This document shows positions 26,400-34,508 of a stretch of 64,000 nucleotides of DNA, in pieces; the first letter of the stretch is position 1, and the number at the start of each line of letters is the position of its first letter. Position numbers and translations under genes: made by a program. The notes below the pieces were generated by a model. The model worked only from the letters and a program-made list of their open reading frames with translations. It ran no database searches and was not told where the DNA came from. The stretch covers positions 124,001 to 188,000 of the forward strand of contig CP179212.1 in the NCBI GenBank assembly GCA_051201675.1, given 5' to 3'. The DNA comes from HTCC2207 sp002685195. Its GTDB lineage: Bacteria; Pseudomonadota; Gammaproteobacteria; Pseudomonadales; Porticoccaceae.

Positions 26400-28022
26400 A
26401 TGAATGGTTTAATGATGAATTCGCAGCTCACTATCACATCCATTATGGAGCATGCAGACAGTATCCATGGTGCCAGTGAGATTGTCTCAGTGACTAGTGA
26501 TAACCCTAATCACCGATATACCTATAGCGAGTCATTTCGTAGGATCCGACAATTAGCTAACGCATTGAAGAGCGTTGGCTTTGATAAAGGCGATCGGATA
26601 GCTACATTGGCATGGAATGATTACCGACACTTTGAGTTGTATTACGCGATCTCTTGTTCTGGCCAAATCTGTCATACGATTAATCCTCGATTATTTCCTG
26701 AGCAAATCGACTTTATAATTAATCATGCTGAAGATAAGTGGGTTTTCACTGACCCTATGTTTCTGCCTTTACTACAAGGATTGAAAGATAAGCTACCGAC
26801 GGTTAAAGGTTATGTTGTGCTTACTGATGCAGTTAACATGCCAGAGACAACCTTGGATAATGTGCATTGCTACGAGACTTTTATTGCTGGTCATGAAGAG
26901 ACCTTTGATTGGCCTGAGTTAGATGAAAATACAGCTAGTTCGATGTGCTATACCTCTGGCACAACGGGTAATCCTAAAGGTGTAGTGTACAGTCACCGCA
27001 GCACCGTTCTTCATTCTATTACCGGTTCATTACCCGATAACATGAATTTGTCTGGTAATGATGTCATTTTACCGATTGTACCTATGTTCCATGTTAACGC
27101 TTGGGGCACCTCTTATAGTGGCCCTATGGTGGGATGTAAGTTAGTTTTTCCAGGCCCTAAAATGGCCGATGGGGAGACATTAACACGCTTAATTAACGAA
27201 GAAAAAGTTAATTACTCTCTCGGTGTGCCAACCGTATGGCTAGCCTTGGTAAATTATCTTAATGGCGAAGGTAAGACAGTAGAAACGCTGAAGAATGTGG
27301 TTGTCGGAGGCTCGGCTTGCCCGTTATCCCTCATGAAATCTATGGATGAGCATGGGATTGAAATGCACGTAGGTTGGGGTATGACTGAAATGAGCCCTCT
27401 GGGGTCATACAATAGGCCTATGGCTTGGATGATTGATTGTTCTGAAGAGGAAAGAGACGCCTATAGAGTGCGCGCAGGACGCTTAGTCTACGGTGTTCAA
27501 ATGAAGATTGTTGATGAAGATAAAAATGCGTTACCTTGGGATGGCATCGCCTCAGGGCTTTTGTTGGTCAAGGGGCCTTGGGTATGCAACGGATATTATC
27601 GACTTGAAGATCAACCTGCATTGGATGATGAAGGCTGGTTTGATACGGGCGATATGGCTTCTATCGATGAATATGGCTATGTAGTGATCACTGATCGCGT
27701 CAAAGATGTAATTAAATCTGGTGGAGAATGGATCAGTTCCATAGATGTTGAAAATGCTGCAATGTCTCACCCTGATGTTCAAGAAGCTGCTGTTATTGGC
27801 GTGGCTGATCCTAAGTGGACAGAGAGACCTCTACTTATTGTGATCGCAGTGGATGGCGTTACTCCCAGTAAAGACGATATCTTAGCATCCTTAGAAGGAA
27901 AGATTGCCAAATGGTGGATTCCAGGTGATTGTGTTTTTGTCGATGAAATTCCTCATACTGCTACAGGTAAAATCAGTAAGAAAGATTTGCGTGAGCAGTT
28001 CAAAGACTACAGTTATTCTTAA
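26400..28022 (+). CDS. Acyl-CoA synthetase (AMP-forming fatty acid-CoA ligase)
   Basis: ANL-superfamily enzyme that activates a carboxylic acid to its CoA thioester. The start ATG at 26400 has GAGGGA at 26390-26395. The 540-aa protein carries the P-loop MCYTSGTTGNPKGVVYSHRS, the aromatic/acid core GWGMTEMSPLG, DEGWFDTGDMA (the ATP-ribose Asp), ITDRVKDVIKSGGEWIS (hinge) and the C-terminal catalytic lysine in IPHTATGKISKKDLR. Sequence resembles medium/long-chain or dimethylsulfoniopropionate-route (DmdB-like) ligases. The substrate cannot be assigned. Two GAAATTTCG repeats (26258-26266 and 26325-26333) lie upstream. Confidence 0.9.
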   Translation: MNGLMMNSQLTITSIMEHADSIHGASEIVSVTSDNPNHRYTYSESFRRIRQLANALKSVGFDKGDRIATLAWNDYRHFELYYAISCSGQICHTINPRLFPEQIDFIINHAEDKWVFTDPMFLPLLQGLKDKLPTVKGYVVLTDAVNMPETTLDNVHCYETFIAGHEETFDWPELDENTASSMCYTSGTTGNPKGVVYSHRSTVLHSITGSLPDNMNLSGNDVILPIVPMFHVNAWGTSYSGPMVGCKLVFPGPKMADGETLTRLINEEKVNYSLGVPTVWLALVNYLNGEGKTVETLKNVVVGGSACPLSLMKSMDEHGIEMHVGWGMTEMSPLGSYNRPMAWMIDCSEEERDAYRVRAGRLVYGVQMKIVDEDKNALPWDGIASGLLLVKGPWVCNGYYRLEDQPALDDEGWFDTGDMASIDEYGYVVITDRVKDVIKSGGEWISSIDVENAAMSHPDVQEAAVIGVADPKWTERPLLIVIAVDGVTPSKDDILASLEGKIAKWWIPGDCVFVDEIPHTATGKISKKDLREQFKDYSYS

Positions 28023-28093
28023 AATCACATGGCAGTCAACCAAATGGTGTGAACAGCGTTCATAGAAATAGATCGGAAAACAGGAGGAGTGAT

Positions 28094-28423
28094 ATGAACA
28101 ATGCGATTGTTTTAATTTTGACGCTGTTACTGTCGGTAATGGCAGTTGCTGACCATCACAAAGATGTCGGGAGAGATCGGCATAGAGGAGACCTTTTCGC
28201 AGCAGCCGATGCCGATAAGGATGGCAAAGTGTCCTTCGATGAGCACGAGGCTATGATTGCCGAAATGGCCGTCAAAGGGCGTGAACGCTTCAATGAAATG
28301 GATGCTGATTCGGATGGGTATGTGACTAAAGAAGAAGCTAAGGCCATGCGCAAGACAATAAGAGAGAGAATGAAAAAAGTTGGCAAAGCTTTTAGGAAAA
28401 CTATGAAGGAATTGAAAGACTAG
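28094..28423 (+). CDS. Secreted EF-hand calcium-binding protein, 109 aa
   Basis: Small exported protein with a signal peptide (MNNAIVLILTLLLSVMAVA, residues 1-19) and two canonical EF-hand loops: DADKDGKVSFDE at 39-50 and DADSDGYVTKEE at 70-81. Both keep the acidic ligands at positions 1, 3, 5 and 12 and the central glycine. The tail is a basic amphipathic helix. The ATG at 28094 has a perfect AGGAGG at 28082-28087; an upstream in-frame start at 28049 would mask the signal peptide. A strong terminator follows. The role is unknown, probably periplasmic Ca2+ binding. Confidence 0.85.
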   Translation: MNNAIVLILTLLLSVMAVADHHKDVGRDRHRGDLFAAADADKDGKVSFDEHEAMIAEMAVKGRERFNEMDADSDGYVTKEEAKAMRKTIRERMKKVGKAFRKTMKELKD

Positions 28424-28461
28424 TTGAGTCATACGCACAATCGATGCGAATAACGTTCAAA

Positions 28462-28487
28462 AAGCCGCTTGCTCAAGCGGCTTTTTT
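28462..28487 (+). terminator. Rho-independent terminator after the EF-hand gene
   Basis: AAGCCGCTT (28462-28470), loop GCTC, AAGCGGCTT (28475-28483), then a run of six T. It is a textbook intrinsic terminator 38 bases after the EF-hand stop, separating it from rpe. Confidence 0.93.
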
Positions 28488-28567
28488 GGTTCGGTCTTAA
28501 CCGTTAGCATCAATCGCAGTATATAATGGCCAAAAAGTTTTAAAAACAATCCAAAATTAGGTGTTAT

Positions 28568-29239
28568 ATGGCTGATTATTTGATTGCCCCTTCTATTTTA
28601 GCGGCCGACTTTGCTCGATTGGGTGAAGAGGTCGATGCGGTGCTAGAAGCTGGCGCAGATGTGGTTCATTTTGATGTTATGGATAATCACTATGTGCCCA
28701 ATTTAACAATTGGCCCAATGGTGTGTAAGGCTCTTAGGGATCACGGTGTTACAGCCCCAATTGATGTCCATCTGATGGTGAGTCCAGTGGATGATCTTAT
28801 CCGCATGTTTGCTGACGCCGGCGCTGATTATATTACCTTTCATCCAGAGGGTTCCAACCACATAGATAGATCTCTTCAGCTAGTTCGTGACTTAGGATGT
28901 AAAGCGGGATTGGTGATTAATCCGGGTACCGGGCTAGATGTAGCAAAATGGGTGATGGATAAAATCGACATGCTCTTGCTCATGTCAGTGAATCCAGGGT
29001 TTGGCGGTCAGAAATTTATTCCCTCAACGATTGATAAGCTAAAGCAAGCCAGGGCTATGATTGATAGCAGTGGCTATGAGATAAGGCTTGAAATTGATGG
29101 TGGTGTTGGTGTCGCCAATATCGCTGAGATAGCAGCTGCTGGAGCGGATACCTTTGTCGCTGGTTCAGCTATTTTCAGTCAACCAGACTACGCTGAAGTT
29201 ATTGGGCAACTTCGAGCGGAATTGGCTAAGGTAGGTTAG
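28568..29239 (+). CDS. rpe: Ribulose-phosphate 3-epimerase
   Basis: Interconverts ribulose 5-phosphate and xylulose 5-phosphate. The 223-aa TIM barrel has IAPSILAADFARLGEE, HFDVMDNHYVPNLTIGP (metal His/Asp), DVHLMV, MSVNPGFGGQKFIP and EIDGGVGVANI. In pseudomonads gph (phosphoglycolate phosphatase) usually follows before trpE; it is absent here. Confidence 0.97.
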   Translation: MADYLIAPSILAADFARLGEEVDAVLEAGADVVHFDVMDNHYVPNLTIGPMVCKALRDHGVTAPIDVHLMVSPVDDLIRMFADAGADYITFHPEGSNHIDRSLQLVRDLGCKAGLVINPGTGLDVAKWVMDKIDMLLLMSVNPGFGGQKFIPSTIDKLKQARAMIDSSGYEIRLEIDGGVGVANIAEIAAAGADTFVAGSAIFSQPDYAEVIGQLRAELAKVG

Positions 29240-29340
29240 TAGCCTAAATTTGGTTATGGCTCTTTAGGTGGGCTGAACCTAAGAGGTTTATTGATATCGT
29301 TATATTGATTACAATGTTGGCCTCAATAAGGAGAGCGGTT

Positions 29341-29397
29341 GTGCAAGGCACTTTGTTTGTTCATTTTGATTTTGAGTTCTACCGTTGGCGAGGCTAG
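29341..29397 (+). promoter_or_regulatory. Possible trp leader peptide ahead of trpE
   Basis: A GTG at 29341 has an AAGGAGAG site at 29328-29335 and opens an 18-codon frame ending at TAG (29395-29397). Its end is rich in aromatic residues (HFDFEFYRW), with one Trp codon. An in-frame ATG at 29314 would lengthen it to 27 codons. Around it are competing pairings: AAGGCAC (29345-29351) with GTGCCTT (29417-29423), versus GCAC (29408-29411) with GTGC (29417-29420), plus AGGCT/AGCCT (29391-29404). No U-run terminator is visible, so any attenuation would act by another route. Inference only. Confidence 0.4.
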
Positions 29398-29458
29398 TGA
29401 GCCTTGAGCACGTTGTGTGCCTTCGTAAACCAAATTACAAAAGAACCAGGAAGCCGTC

Positions 29459-30937
29459 ATGAACCCCGATACATTTGCCACATTGGCAACCCAAAAATTT
29501 AATCGCATCCCTATCACCCGTGAAGTACTCGCTGATCTGGAAACACCTCTAAGTGTTTATCTGAAGCTAGCCTTTGGGCCAAATTCCTATTTATTTGAGT
29601 CTGTCCAAGGTGGCGAGAAGTGGGGGCGCTATTCTCTTATTGGTTTGCAGACATCCACCGTCCTTAAGTTATATGGGAACCGGTTGGAGATTATTCGTGA
29701 CGGCAAACCGATGGTGGCTAGAAAGACAGATGATCCATTGGCTGAGGTGGAGCGGTTTAGGGCTCTTTTCAGTATGCCTGACTTACCTGACTTACCAAGA
29801 TTTACTGGAGGACTGGTGGGGTATTTTGGCTATGATACAGTGCGCTATGTTGAGCCAAGGTTGTCTAAAACATCGCCACCTGACCAACTTGGCACGCCGG
29901 ATATATTGCTTATGGCATCTGATGAGGTAGCTATTTTCGATAATCTTTCTGGGACCATTATGTTGGTAGTTCATGTGGACGCTAAAGATCCTAATGCGCT
30001 AGCAGAAGCTGAGGCGAGGCTTGATGAGCTAGAGCAAAAACTACATCAACCAAAACCTGATTTGCCGGCCATGAACATGAACAGCGAAGGCCTATCAGAA
30101 GAGGCCTTTGTTTCAAGCTTTGGCAAAGAAAATTATAAGAAAGCAGTAGATACAGTAAAGCAATATACTTTATCTGGAGACATCATGCAGGTGGTCCCCT
30201 CACAACGCTTTTCTGCGCCCTTTGATGAAGCGCCGATAAACCTATACAGAGCATTACGGAGATTAAACCCCTCTCCCTATATGTACTTTCTTGATTTGGG
30301 GGACTTTCATATCGTTGGATCTTCTCCTGAGGTATTAGCTCGCCTTGAAGACGAGCAAGTAACCGTTCGACCTATTGCAGGTACCCGTCGCCGTGGTGAG
30401 ACTGCCGCAGATGATCAGATGTTAGAGCAAGAGATGCTGTCTGATCCAAAAGAAATTGCAGAGCATCTAATGTTGATTGATTTGGGACGCAATGATGTTG
30501 GAAGAATTAGTCAATCAGGCTCCGTAGAAGTAACCGAGAGAATGGTGGTTGAACGTTATTCTCATGTCATGCATATCACTTCAAATGTGATCGGTCAGGT
30601 CAATGAAGGAATGAATGCAATTGATGTGTTGAAAGCAACTCTGCCTGCTGGAACTTTAAGTGGTGCACCGAAAATTAGAGCTATGGAAATTATTGACGAA
30701 TTAGAGCCGGTCAAACGAAATATCTACGGGGGTGCAGTTGGATACATTGGTTGGAATGGCAATATGGACATGGCTATAGCGATCCGTACTGCCGTAATCA
30801 AAGACAAAATGTTGCATGTTCAGGCTGGGGGCGGTGTTGTTGCCGATTCAGAGCCCGAGCTAGAGTGGGAAGAGACAATGAACAAAGCTCGAGCGGTTAT
30901 GCGCGCAGCAGCAATGGTCAGTGGAGAGTCCAGATGA
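29459..30937 (+). CDS. trpE: Anthranilate synthase component I
   Basis: Converts chorismate to anthranilate using ammonia from TrpG. The 492-aa protein has the N-terminal regulatory domain with a YLKLAFGPNSYLFES segment (the LES-type tryptophan feedback region), then the chorismate-binding core with IAGTRRRG, LIDLGRNDVGR, SHVMHITSNV and AGTLSGAPKIRAMEIIDELE. The ATG at 29459 follows an AGGAAG site. It overlaps trpG by ATGA. Confidence 0.97.
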   Translation: MNPDTFATLATQKFNRIPITREVLADLETPLSVYLKLAFGPNSYLFESVQGGEKWGRYSLIGLQTSTVLKLYGNRLEIIRDGKPMVARKTDDPLAEVERFRALFSMPDLPDLPRFTGGLVGYFGYDTVRYVEPRLSKTSPPDQLGTPDILLMASDEVAIFDNLSGTIMLVVHVDAKDPNALAEAEARLDELEQKLHQPKPDLPAMNMNSEGLSEEAFVSSFGKENYKKAVDTVKQYTLSGDIMQVVPSQRFSAPFDEAPINLYRALRRLNPSPYMYFLDLGDFHIVGSSPEVLARLEDEQVTVRPIAGTRRRGETAADDQMLEQEMLSDPKEIAEHLMLIDLGRNDVGRISQSGSVEVTERMVVERYSHVMHITSNVIGQVNEGMNAIDVLKATLPAGTLSGAPKIRAMEIIDELEPVKRNIYGGAVGYIGWNGNMDMAIAIRTAVIKDKMLHVQAGGGVVADSEPELEWEETMNKARAVMRAAAMVSGESR

Positions 30938-31512
30938 TTCTAATGATTGATAATTATGATTCTTTTACCTACAACGTGGTGCAGTATCTAGCTGAATTGG
31001 GTGCAGATGTTAAAGTTTATCGAAATGATGAAATAAGCATAAGTGAAATGGAGGCTCTGTCTCCTGAGAGGATTGTAATCTCTCCTGGGCCTTGCACGCC
31101 AAATGAAGCGGGTATTTCGGTTCAGGCAATAAAGCATTTTGCTGGCAAGTTACCGATACTGGGTATTTGTTTGGGGCATCAAAGTATCGCGCAGGCATTT
31201 GGTGGGAAGATTGTCCGTGCTAAAGAAGTGATGCATGGTAAAACTTCAATAATATGCCACCGTGATGCGGGGGTATTTAAAGGTCTTGGAGCTCGCTTTG
31301 AGGCAACACGTTATCATTCATTAGTCATTGATCAGAAGAGTTTACCTAATTGTTTAGAAGTGACTGCCTGGACCGAAAATGAAGATGGAACCTTAGATGA
31401 AATTATGGGTGTTAAGCACAAAGAGCTAAATATAGAAGGCGTTCAATTTCATCCAGAGTCAATTCTGACTGAATATGGTCATGATTTGTTGCGTAATTTT
31501 TTGGAGGCTTAA
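30934..31512 (+). CDS. trpG: Anthranilate synthase component II (glutamine amidotransferase)
   Basis: Supplies ammonia to TrpE from glutamine. The class I GATase of 192 aa has ILMIDNYDSFTYNVVQYL at the start, the oxyanion SPGPCTPNEAG, catalytic cysteine in LGICLGHQSIAQAF and the His/Glu dyad in GVQFHPESILTEYG. I set the start at 30934, which overlaps the trpE stop; an open frame from 30751 only reads through trpE in another frame. Confidence 0.97.
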   Translation: MILMIDNYDSFTYNVVQYLAELGADVKVYRNDEISISEMEALSPERIVISPGPCTPNEAGISVQAIKHFAGKLPILGICLGHQSIAQAFGGKIVRAKEVMHGKTSIICHRDAGVFKGLGARFEATRYHSLVIDQKSLPNCLEVTAWTENEDGTLDEIMGVKHKELNIEGVQFHPESILTEYGHDLLRNFLEA

Positions 31513-31515
31513 CGA

Positions 31516-32532
31516 GTGCATTTTCATCAAGCTTTAGAATCAATTGTTAGCGGTCAAAATTTGGACGCTGGTTCCATGCGAGAGGTGATGCGCGAAATCA
31601 TGTCTGGTAACACCACGGACGCTCAAATAGGTGCATTTTTGGTCGCTTTACGCATTAAGGGCGAGTCCATTGATGAAATAACTGGTGCCGTGGAAGTGAT
31701 GCGAGAATTAGCTACAGGCGTTGAGGTTTCTGGGGATTACCTTGTTGATATTGTGGGCACTGGGGGTGATGAATCTAGCTTATTTAATGTGTCGACAGCT
31801 TCAGCATTTGTCGTTGCCGCCGCCGGCGGGCGGGTCGCAAAACATGGGAACAGGTCGGTCAGCAGCAAGAGTGGCGCCGCAGATGTGCTTGAGGCTGCGG
31901 GCGTTAATCTTAGTTTAAAGGCAGAGCAAGTTGCTACATGTGTCGATCAGATAGGATTGGGCTTTATGTTTGCACCTTCTCATCACAGCGCCATGAAATA
32001 CGCTATTGGACCCAGGAAAGAGCTAGGATTAAGAACTATCTTTAATATTCTTGGCCCTATGACTAATCCTGCTGGAGTCAAGCGGCAGCTCATAGGCGTC
32101 TATGATAAGTCTCTCTGTCGCCCGATGGCAGAGGTTCTTGGAAGACTAGGTGCTAAGCATATAATGGTGGTTCATTCAGCAGACGGACTGGATGAAATCA
32201 GTATTGCAGCTGAAACCTATGTTGCCGAGTATAAAGACGGGTCCCTTGATGAATATGTGCTGTTACCGGAAAGCTATTTTACTGAAAGGCAGAGTTTAGA
32301 TGGATTATCTGTGGAAAATGCATCCGACTCATTGGGGTTAATTTTATCTGCGTTTAACGGAGATGCTAAAAAAGCTCAAGATTTAATTGTATTGAATTCT
32401 GGAGCCGCTCTTTATGTGTCCGGGTTTGCCAGCACGATACAAAAGGGTATTGATTTAGCGCGACAAGCTATAGATACAGGTATGGCTAGCGGAAAGATGT
32501 CGGAGCTGATAGCTCTGACAAATGATCTTTAG
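31516..32532 (+). CDS. trpD: Anthranilate phosphoribosyltransferase
   Basis: Adds phosphoribose from PRPP to anthranilate. It starts with GTG three bases after the trpG stop, with the trpG end supplying a GGAGG site (31503-31507). The 338-aa protein has the Gly-rich PRPP loop DIVGTGGDESSLFNVSTA, KHGNRSVSSKSGAADVLEAA, the diglycine-type FAPSHHSAMKYA and ILGPMTNPAG. It is followed by trpC. Confidence 0.96.
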   Translation: MHFHQALESIVSGQNLDAGSMREVMREIMSGNTTDAQIGAFLVALRIKGESIDEITGAVEVMRELATGVEVSGDYLVDIVGTGGDESSLFNVSTASAFVVAAAGGRVAKHGNRSVSSKSGAADVLEAAGVNLSLKAEQVATCVDQIGLGFMFAPSHHSAMKYAIGPRKELGLRTIFNILGPMTNPAGVKRQLIGVYDKSLCRPMAEVLGRLGAKHIMVVHSADGLDEISIAAETYVAEYKDGSLDEYVLLPESYFTERQSLDGLSVENASDSLGLILSAFNGDAKKAQDLIVLNSGAALYVSGFASTIQKGIDLARQAIDTGMASGKMSELIALTNDL

Positions 32533-32554
32533 ATTTTACAAAGAAGAGACTGCG

Positions 32555-33355
32555 ATGAATTTAGAAACCCCAACAATTCTGAAGAAGATTCTAGCGCGAA
32601 AGCAACAGGAAATTATAGAGAATTCCGCGTTAATCTCGCAGTCAGAATTAATAGAAAAAATAACTCTAGCGTCTCCGCCGAGAGGCTTCGCTAATGCAAT
32701 ATCTGCAAAAATAGAGTCAGGCGAAGCGGCTGTAGTTGCTGAAATTAAGAGGGCATCTCCCAGCAAAGGTGTTATTTGTGAAAATTTTGATCCGGAATCT
32801 ATTGCTAAGAGCTATCAGTTGGGTGGCGCTTGCTGTTTATCTATCCTTACCGATGTAGACTTCTTTCAGGGATCAAATGAGTACTTAAAAGTGGCGAGAA
32901 GAGCTTGCCAGTTACCTGTTATTCGAAAGGATTTCATTATTGACGAATACCAAGTGTATGAAGCTCGTGCTATGGAGGCAGACTGCATATTGCTCATTGT
33001 GTCAGCCTTAAGCGCCGAAAGCTTAAGCAAGCTCCATGAGCTTTCTTTGTCACTTGGTATGGATGTATTGATTGAAGTCCATAATGAGCAGGAGTTAGAG
33101 GTGGCCCTACCTCTAAATAACTCTATCATAGGTATCAATAACCGTAATTTGCATACCTTTGATGTTTCCTTGGAAAATACCCTGTGCCTGTTAGATAAAA
33201 TCCCAAAAGCAACAATCATCGTGACCGAAAGTGGCATCCACTCCCAATCAGATGTGCGCTTAATGCGGAGCAAGAACGTCAATGGCTTTCTAGTGGGTGA
33301 AGCTTTTATGAAAACACCTAACCCAGGCCTAAAGCTCCAGGAAATGTTCCGATAG
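32555..33355 (+). CDS. trpC: Indole-3-glycerol phosphate synthase
   Basis: Ring closure to indoleglycerol phosphate. The 266-aa TIM barrel has TPTILKKILARKQQEI, the catalytic lysine region AEIKRASPSKGVI, ILTDVDFFQGS, IRKDFIIDEYQ, GINNRNLHTF and the phosphate-binding ESGIHSQSD. I choose the ATG at 32555 (AAGAAGAG upstream) over an in-frame start at 32522 inside trpD. The gene is monofunctional, without a TrpF domain. trpF, trpB and trpA are not in the window. Confidence 0.96.
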   Translation: MNLETPTILKKILARKQQEIIENSALISQSELIEKITLASPPRGFANAISAKIESGEAAVVAEIKRASPSKGVICENFDPESIAKSYQLGGACCLSILTDVDFFQGSNEYLKVARRACQLPVIRKDFIIDEYQVYEARAMEADCILLIVSALSAESLSKLHELSLSLGMDVLIEVHNEQELEVALPLNNSIIGINNRNLHTFDVSLENTLCLLDKIPKATIIVTESGIHSQSDVRLMRSKNVNGFLVGEAFMKTPNPGLKLQEMFR

Positions 33356-33370
33356 TGTCTTCTCTTTAAT

Positions 33371-34003
33371 TTATCGCGTGCCGTAGACAACCATTGTTTT
33401 TCCAGAAACAGAGATCAGGCCTTGTGATTCTAGTTCTTTAAGCACTCGACCAACCATTTCTCTGGAACAAACTACAATACGACCAATTTCTTGACGGGTG
33501 ATTTTAATTTGCATGCCATCTGGATGCGTCATAGCGTCAGGTTGCATGCATAGATCATGGAGAGCCCTAGCTACACGGCCCGTGACATCTAAAAATGCGA
33601 GGCTGCTAGCCTTTTTTGTGGTTTCCTTGAGGCGGCTTGTGATTTGTTTTGTGAGGGCACGCATAAATTCAGGGTTAGTATTACTTAGTTCTCTAAATTT
33701 GGAGTAACTGATCTCACAGATCTCACAATCAGTTTTTGCTTTAATCCATGCACTGCGAACGCTATCTTCAAAAAGACCCATTTCGCCGAAAAACTCCCCC
33801 GCATGTAAGTAGGTGATAACCATCTCTTTATTGTCTTTTTGCTCTTCAACCAGCACAGACACTGTTCCTTTTACAATATAATAGAGAACATCCGCCTTGT
33901 CTCCAGCATATATAATAGTGCTTTTGCTAGGGTATCGGCGCCGATGGCACTTGGATAGAAAAATATCCAAGTTATCGATTGGAGGCTTAGGTAAAAAAGT
34001 CAT
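33371..34003 (-). CDS. crp: cAMP receptor protein (CRP/Vfr)
   Basis: Global regulator, 210 aa. An N-terminal cyclic-nucleotide-binding domain includes YIVKGTVSVLV and the phosphate-binding cassette GEFFGEMGLFE...RSAWIKA (Arg and Ser for the cAMP phosphate), a central dimer helix follows, and the C-terminal winged helix has ITRQEIGRIVVCSREMVGRVLKELE. It lies tail-to-tail with trpC, the same neighbourhood as Vfr in Pseudomonas. A candidate CRP-type site lies in this window at 52052-52067. Confidence 0.94.
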   Translation of the reverse strand: MTFLPKPPIDNLDIFLSKCHRRRYPSKSTIIYAGDKADVLYYIVKGTVSVLVEEQKDNKEMVITYLHAGEFFGEMGLFEDSVRSAWIKAKTDCEICEISYSKFRELSNTNPEFMRALTKQITSRLKETTKKASSLAFLDVTGRVARALHDLCMQPDAMTHPDGMQIKITRQEIGRIVVCSREMVGRVLKELESQGLISVSGKTMVVYGTR

Positions 34004-34126
34004 TATAATTTCTCCTGAAAAGTTACATTAGGGTTTCCTTACCCTGATAAAGTCGACTACATCTCACGCATTATGCTAAATAGTATAGCATTTATGCGTT
34101 TATGCAAGTCCGTAGTAAAAAAATAA

Positions 34127-34189
34127 AAAAAAGGGACCCTATGAAGGGTCCCTTGAAAAATCCTTTAGCAAGGATTAAGAGGGGTTTGG
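34127..34189 (-). terminator. Double-hairpin terminator, copy 1 (end of the 37-aa protein transcript)
   Basis: Read leftward, a first hairpin (AATCCTT/AAGGATT, 34159-34165 and 34170-34176) ends in TTTTT, and a second (AAGGGACCC 34131-34139 with GGGTCCCTT 34146-34154, six-base loop) ends in a long T run reaching 34117. CCAAACCCCTCTTAATCC immediately precedes the hairpins. The whole block recurs at 34511-34572. Confidence 0.88.
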
Positions 34190-34247
34190 TTAAAACTAAG
34201 AATCTGGTTGTCTTTCCTTGATTATTTAAATATCAAGGAAATTAAAT

Positions 34248-34361
34248 TTAGTGTTCCTTAGAAGCTTCACTGTGAGGTGCTTCCAACTTACCGAAATCAT
34301 CTTTCGCAATTGCAGCACCCGTGATGCCGGCAAAACCAAGCAATAAATAAACGAGTGTCAT
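34248..34361 (-). CDS. 37-aa small membrane protein
   Basis: A short gene, ATG at 34361-34359 to TAA at 34248. AAAGGA sits seven bases before the ATG. The protein begins MTLVYLLLGFAGITGAAIA, a single hydrophobic helix of about 17 residues, and ends in a polar tail with KDDFGKLEAPHSEASKEH. A promoter TTGAAT (34437-34432), 18-base spacer and TATAGT (34413-34408) lies upstream, and two intrinsic terminators follow. The complete transcription unit argues for a real gene. I do not recognise the family; it is not CydX-like or obviously a toxin. Confidence 0.7.
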   Translation of the reverse strand: MTLVYLLLGFAGITGAAIAKDDFGKLEAPHSEASKEH

Positions 34362-34407
34362 TATCAAGTCCTTTATGGTTTCAGAGCACTATTACCCTGA
34401 TGAGCAC

Positions 34408-34467
34408 ACTATAGGATATTCCAAGGTTATAATTCAAATGCATTTAATGCATTTTATATATGCAAAT
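34408..34467 (-). promoter_or_regulatory. LysR-type box and promoter of the 37-aa protein gene
   Basis: TGCATTTAATGCA at 34439-34451 is a palindrome about a central T and fits the LysR T-N11-A rule. It abuts the leftward -35 TTGAAT (34432-34437); -10 TATAGT is at 34408-34413. A third ATGC element (34460-34463) lies nine bases further out. The same arrangement is repeated at 34662-34715. Binding by the adjacent LysR protein is inferred. Confidence 0.6.
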
Positions 34468-34508
34468 TTGATATGACCTTTACTGGCTGCGTTGTTTTTT
34501 TAAGTGAT

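Noticed and set aside
30751..30933. Upstream extension of the trpG frame
   Set aside because: It is the out-of-frame shadow of the trpE 3' end, with a cysteine- and arginine-rich translation unlike TrpG.
34083..34110. A third TGCG/ATGC-rich element next to crp as another LysR box
   Set aside because: TGCGTTTATGCAA fits T-N11-A only loosely and lacks the symmetry of the other two boxes, so it is not counted.
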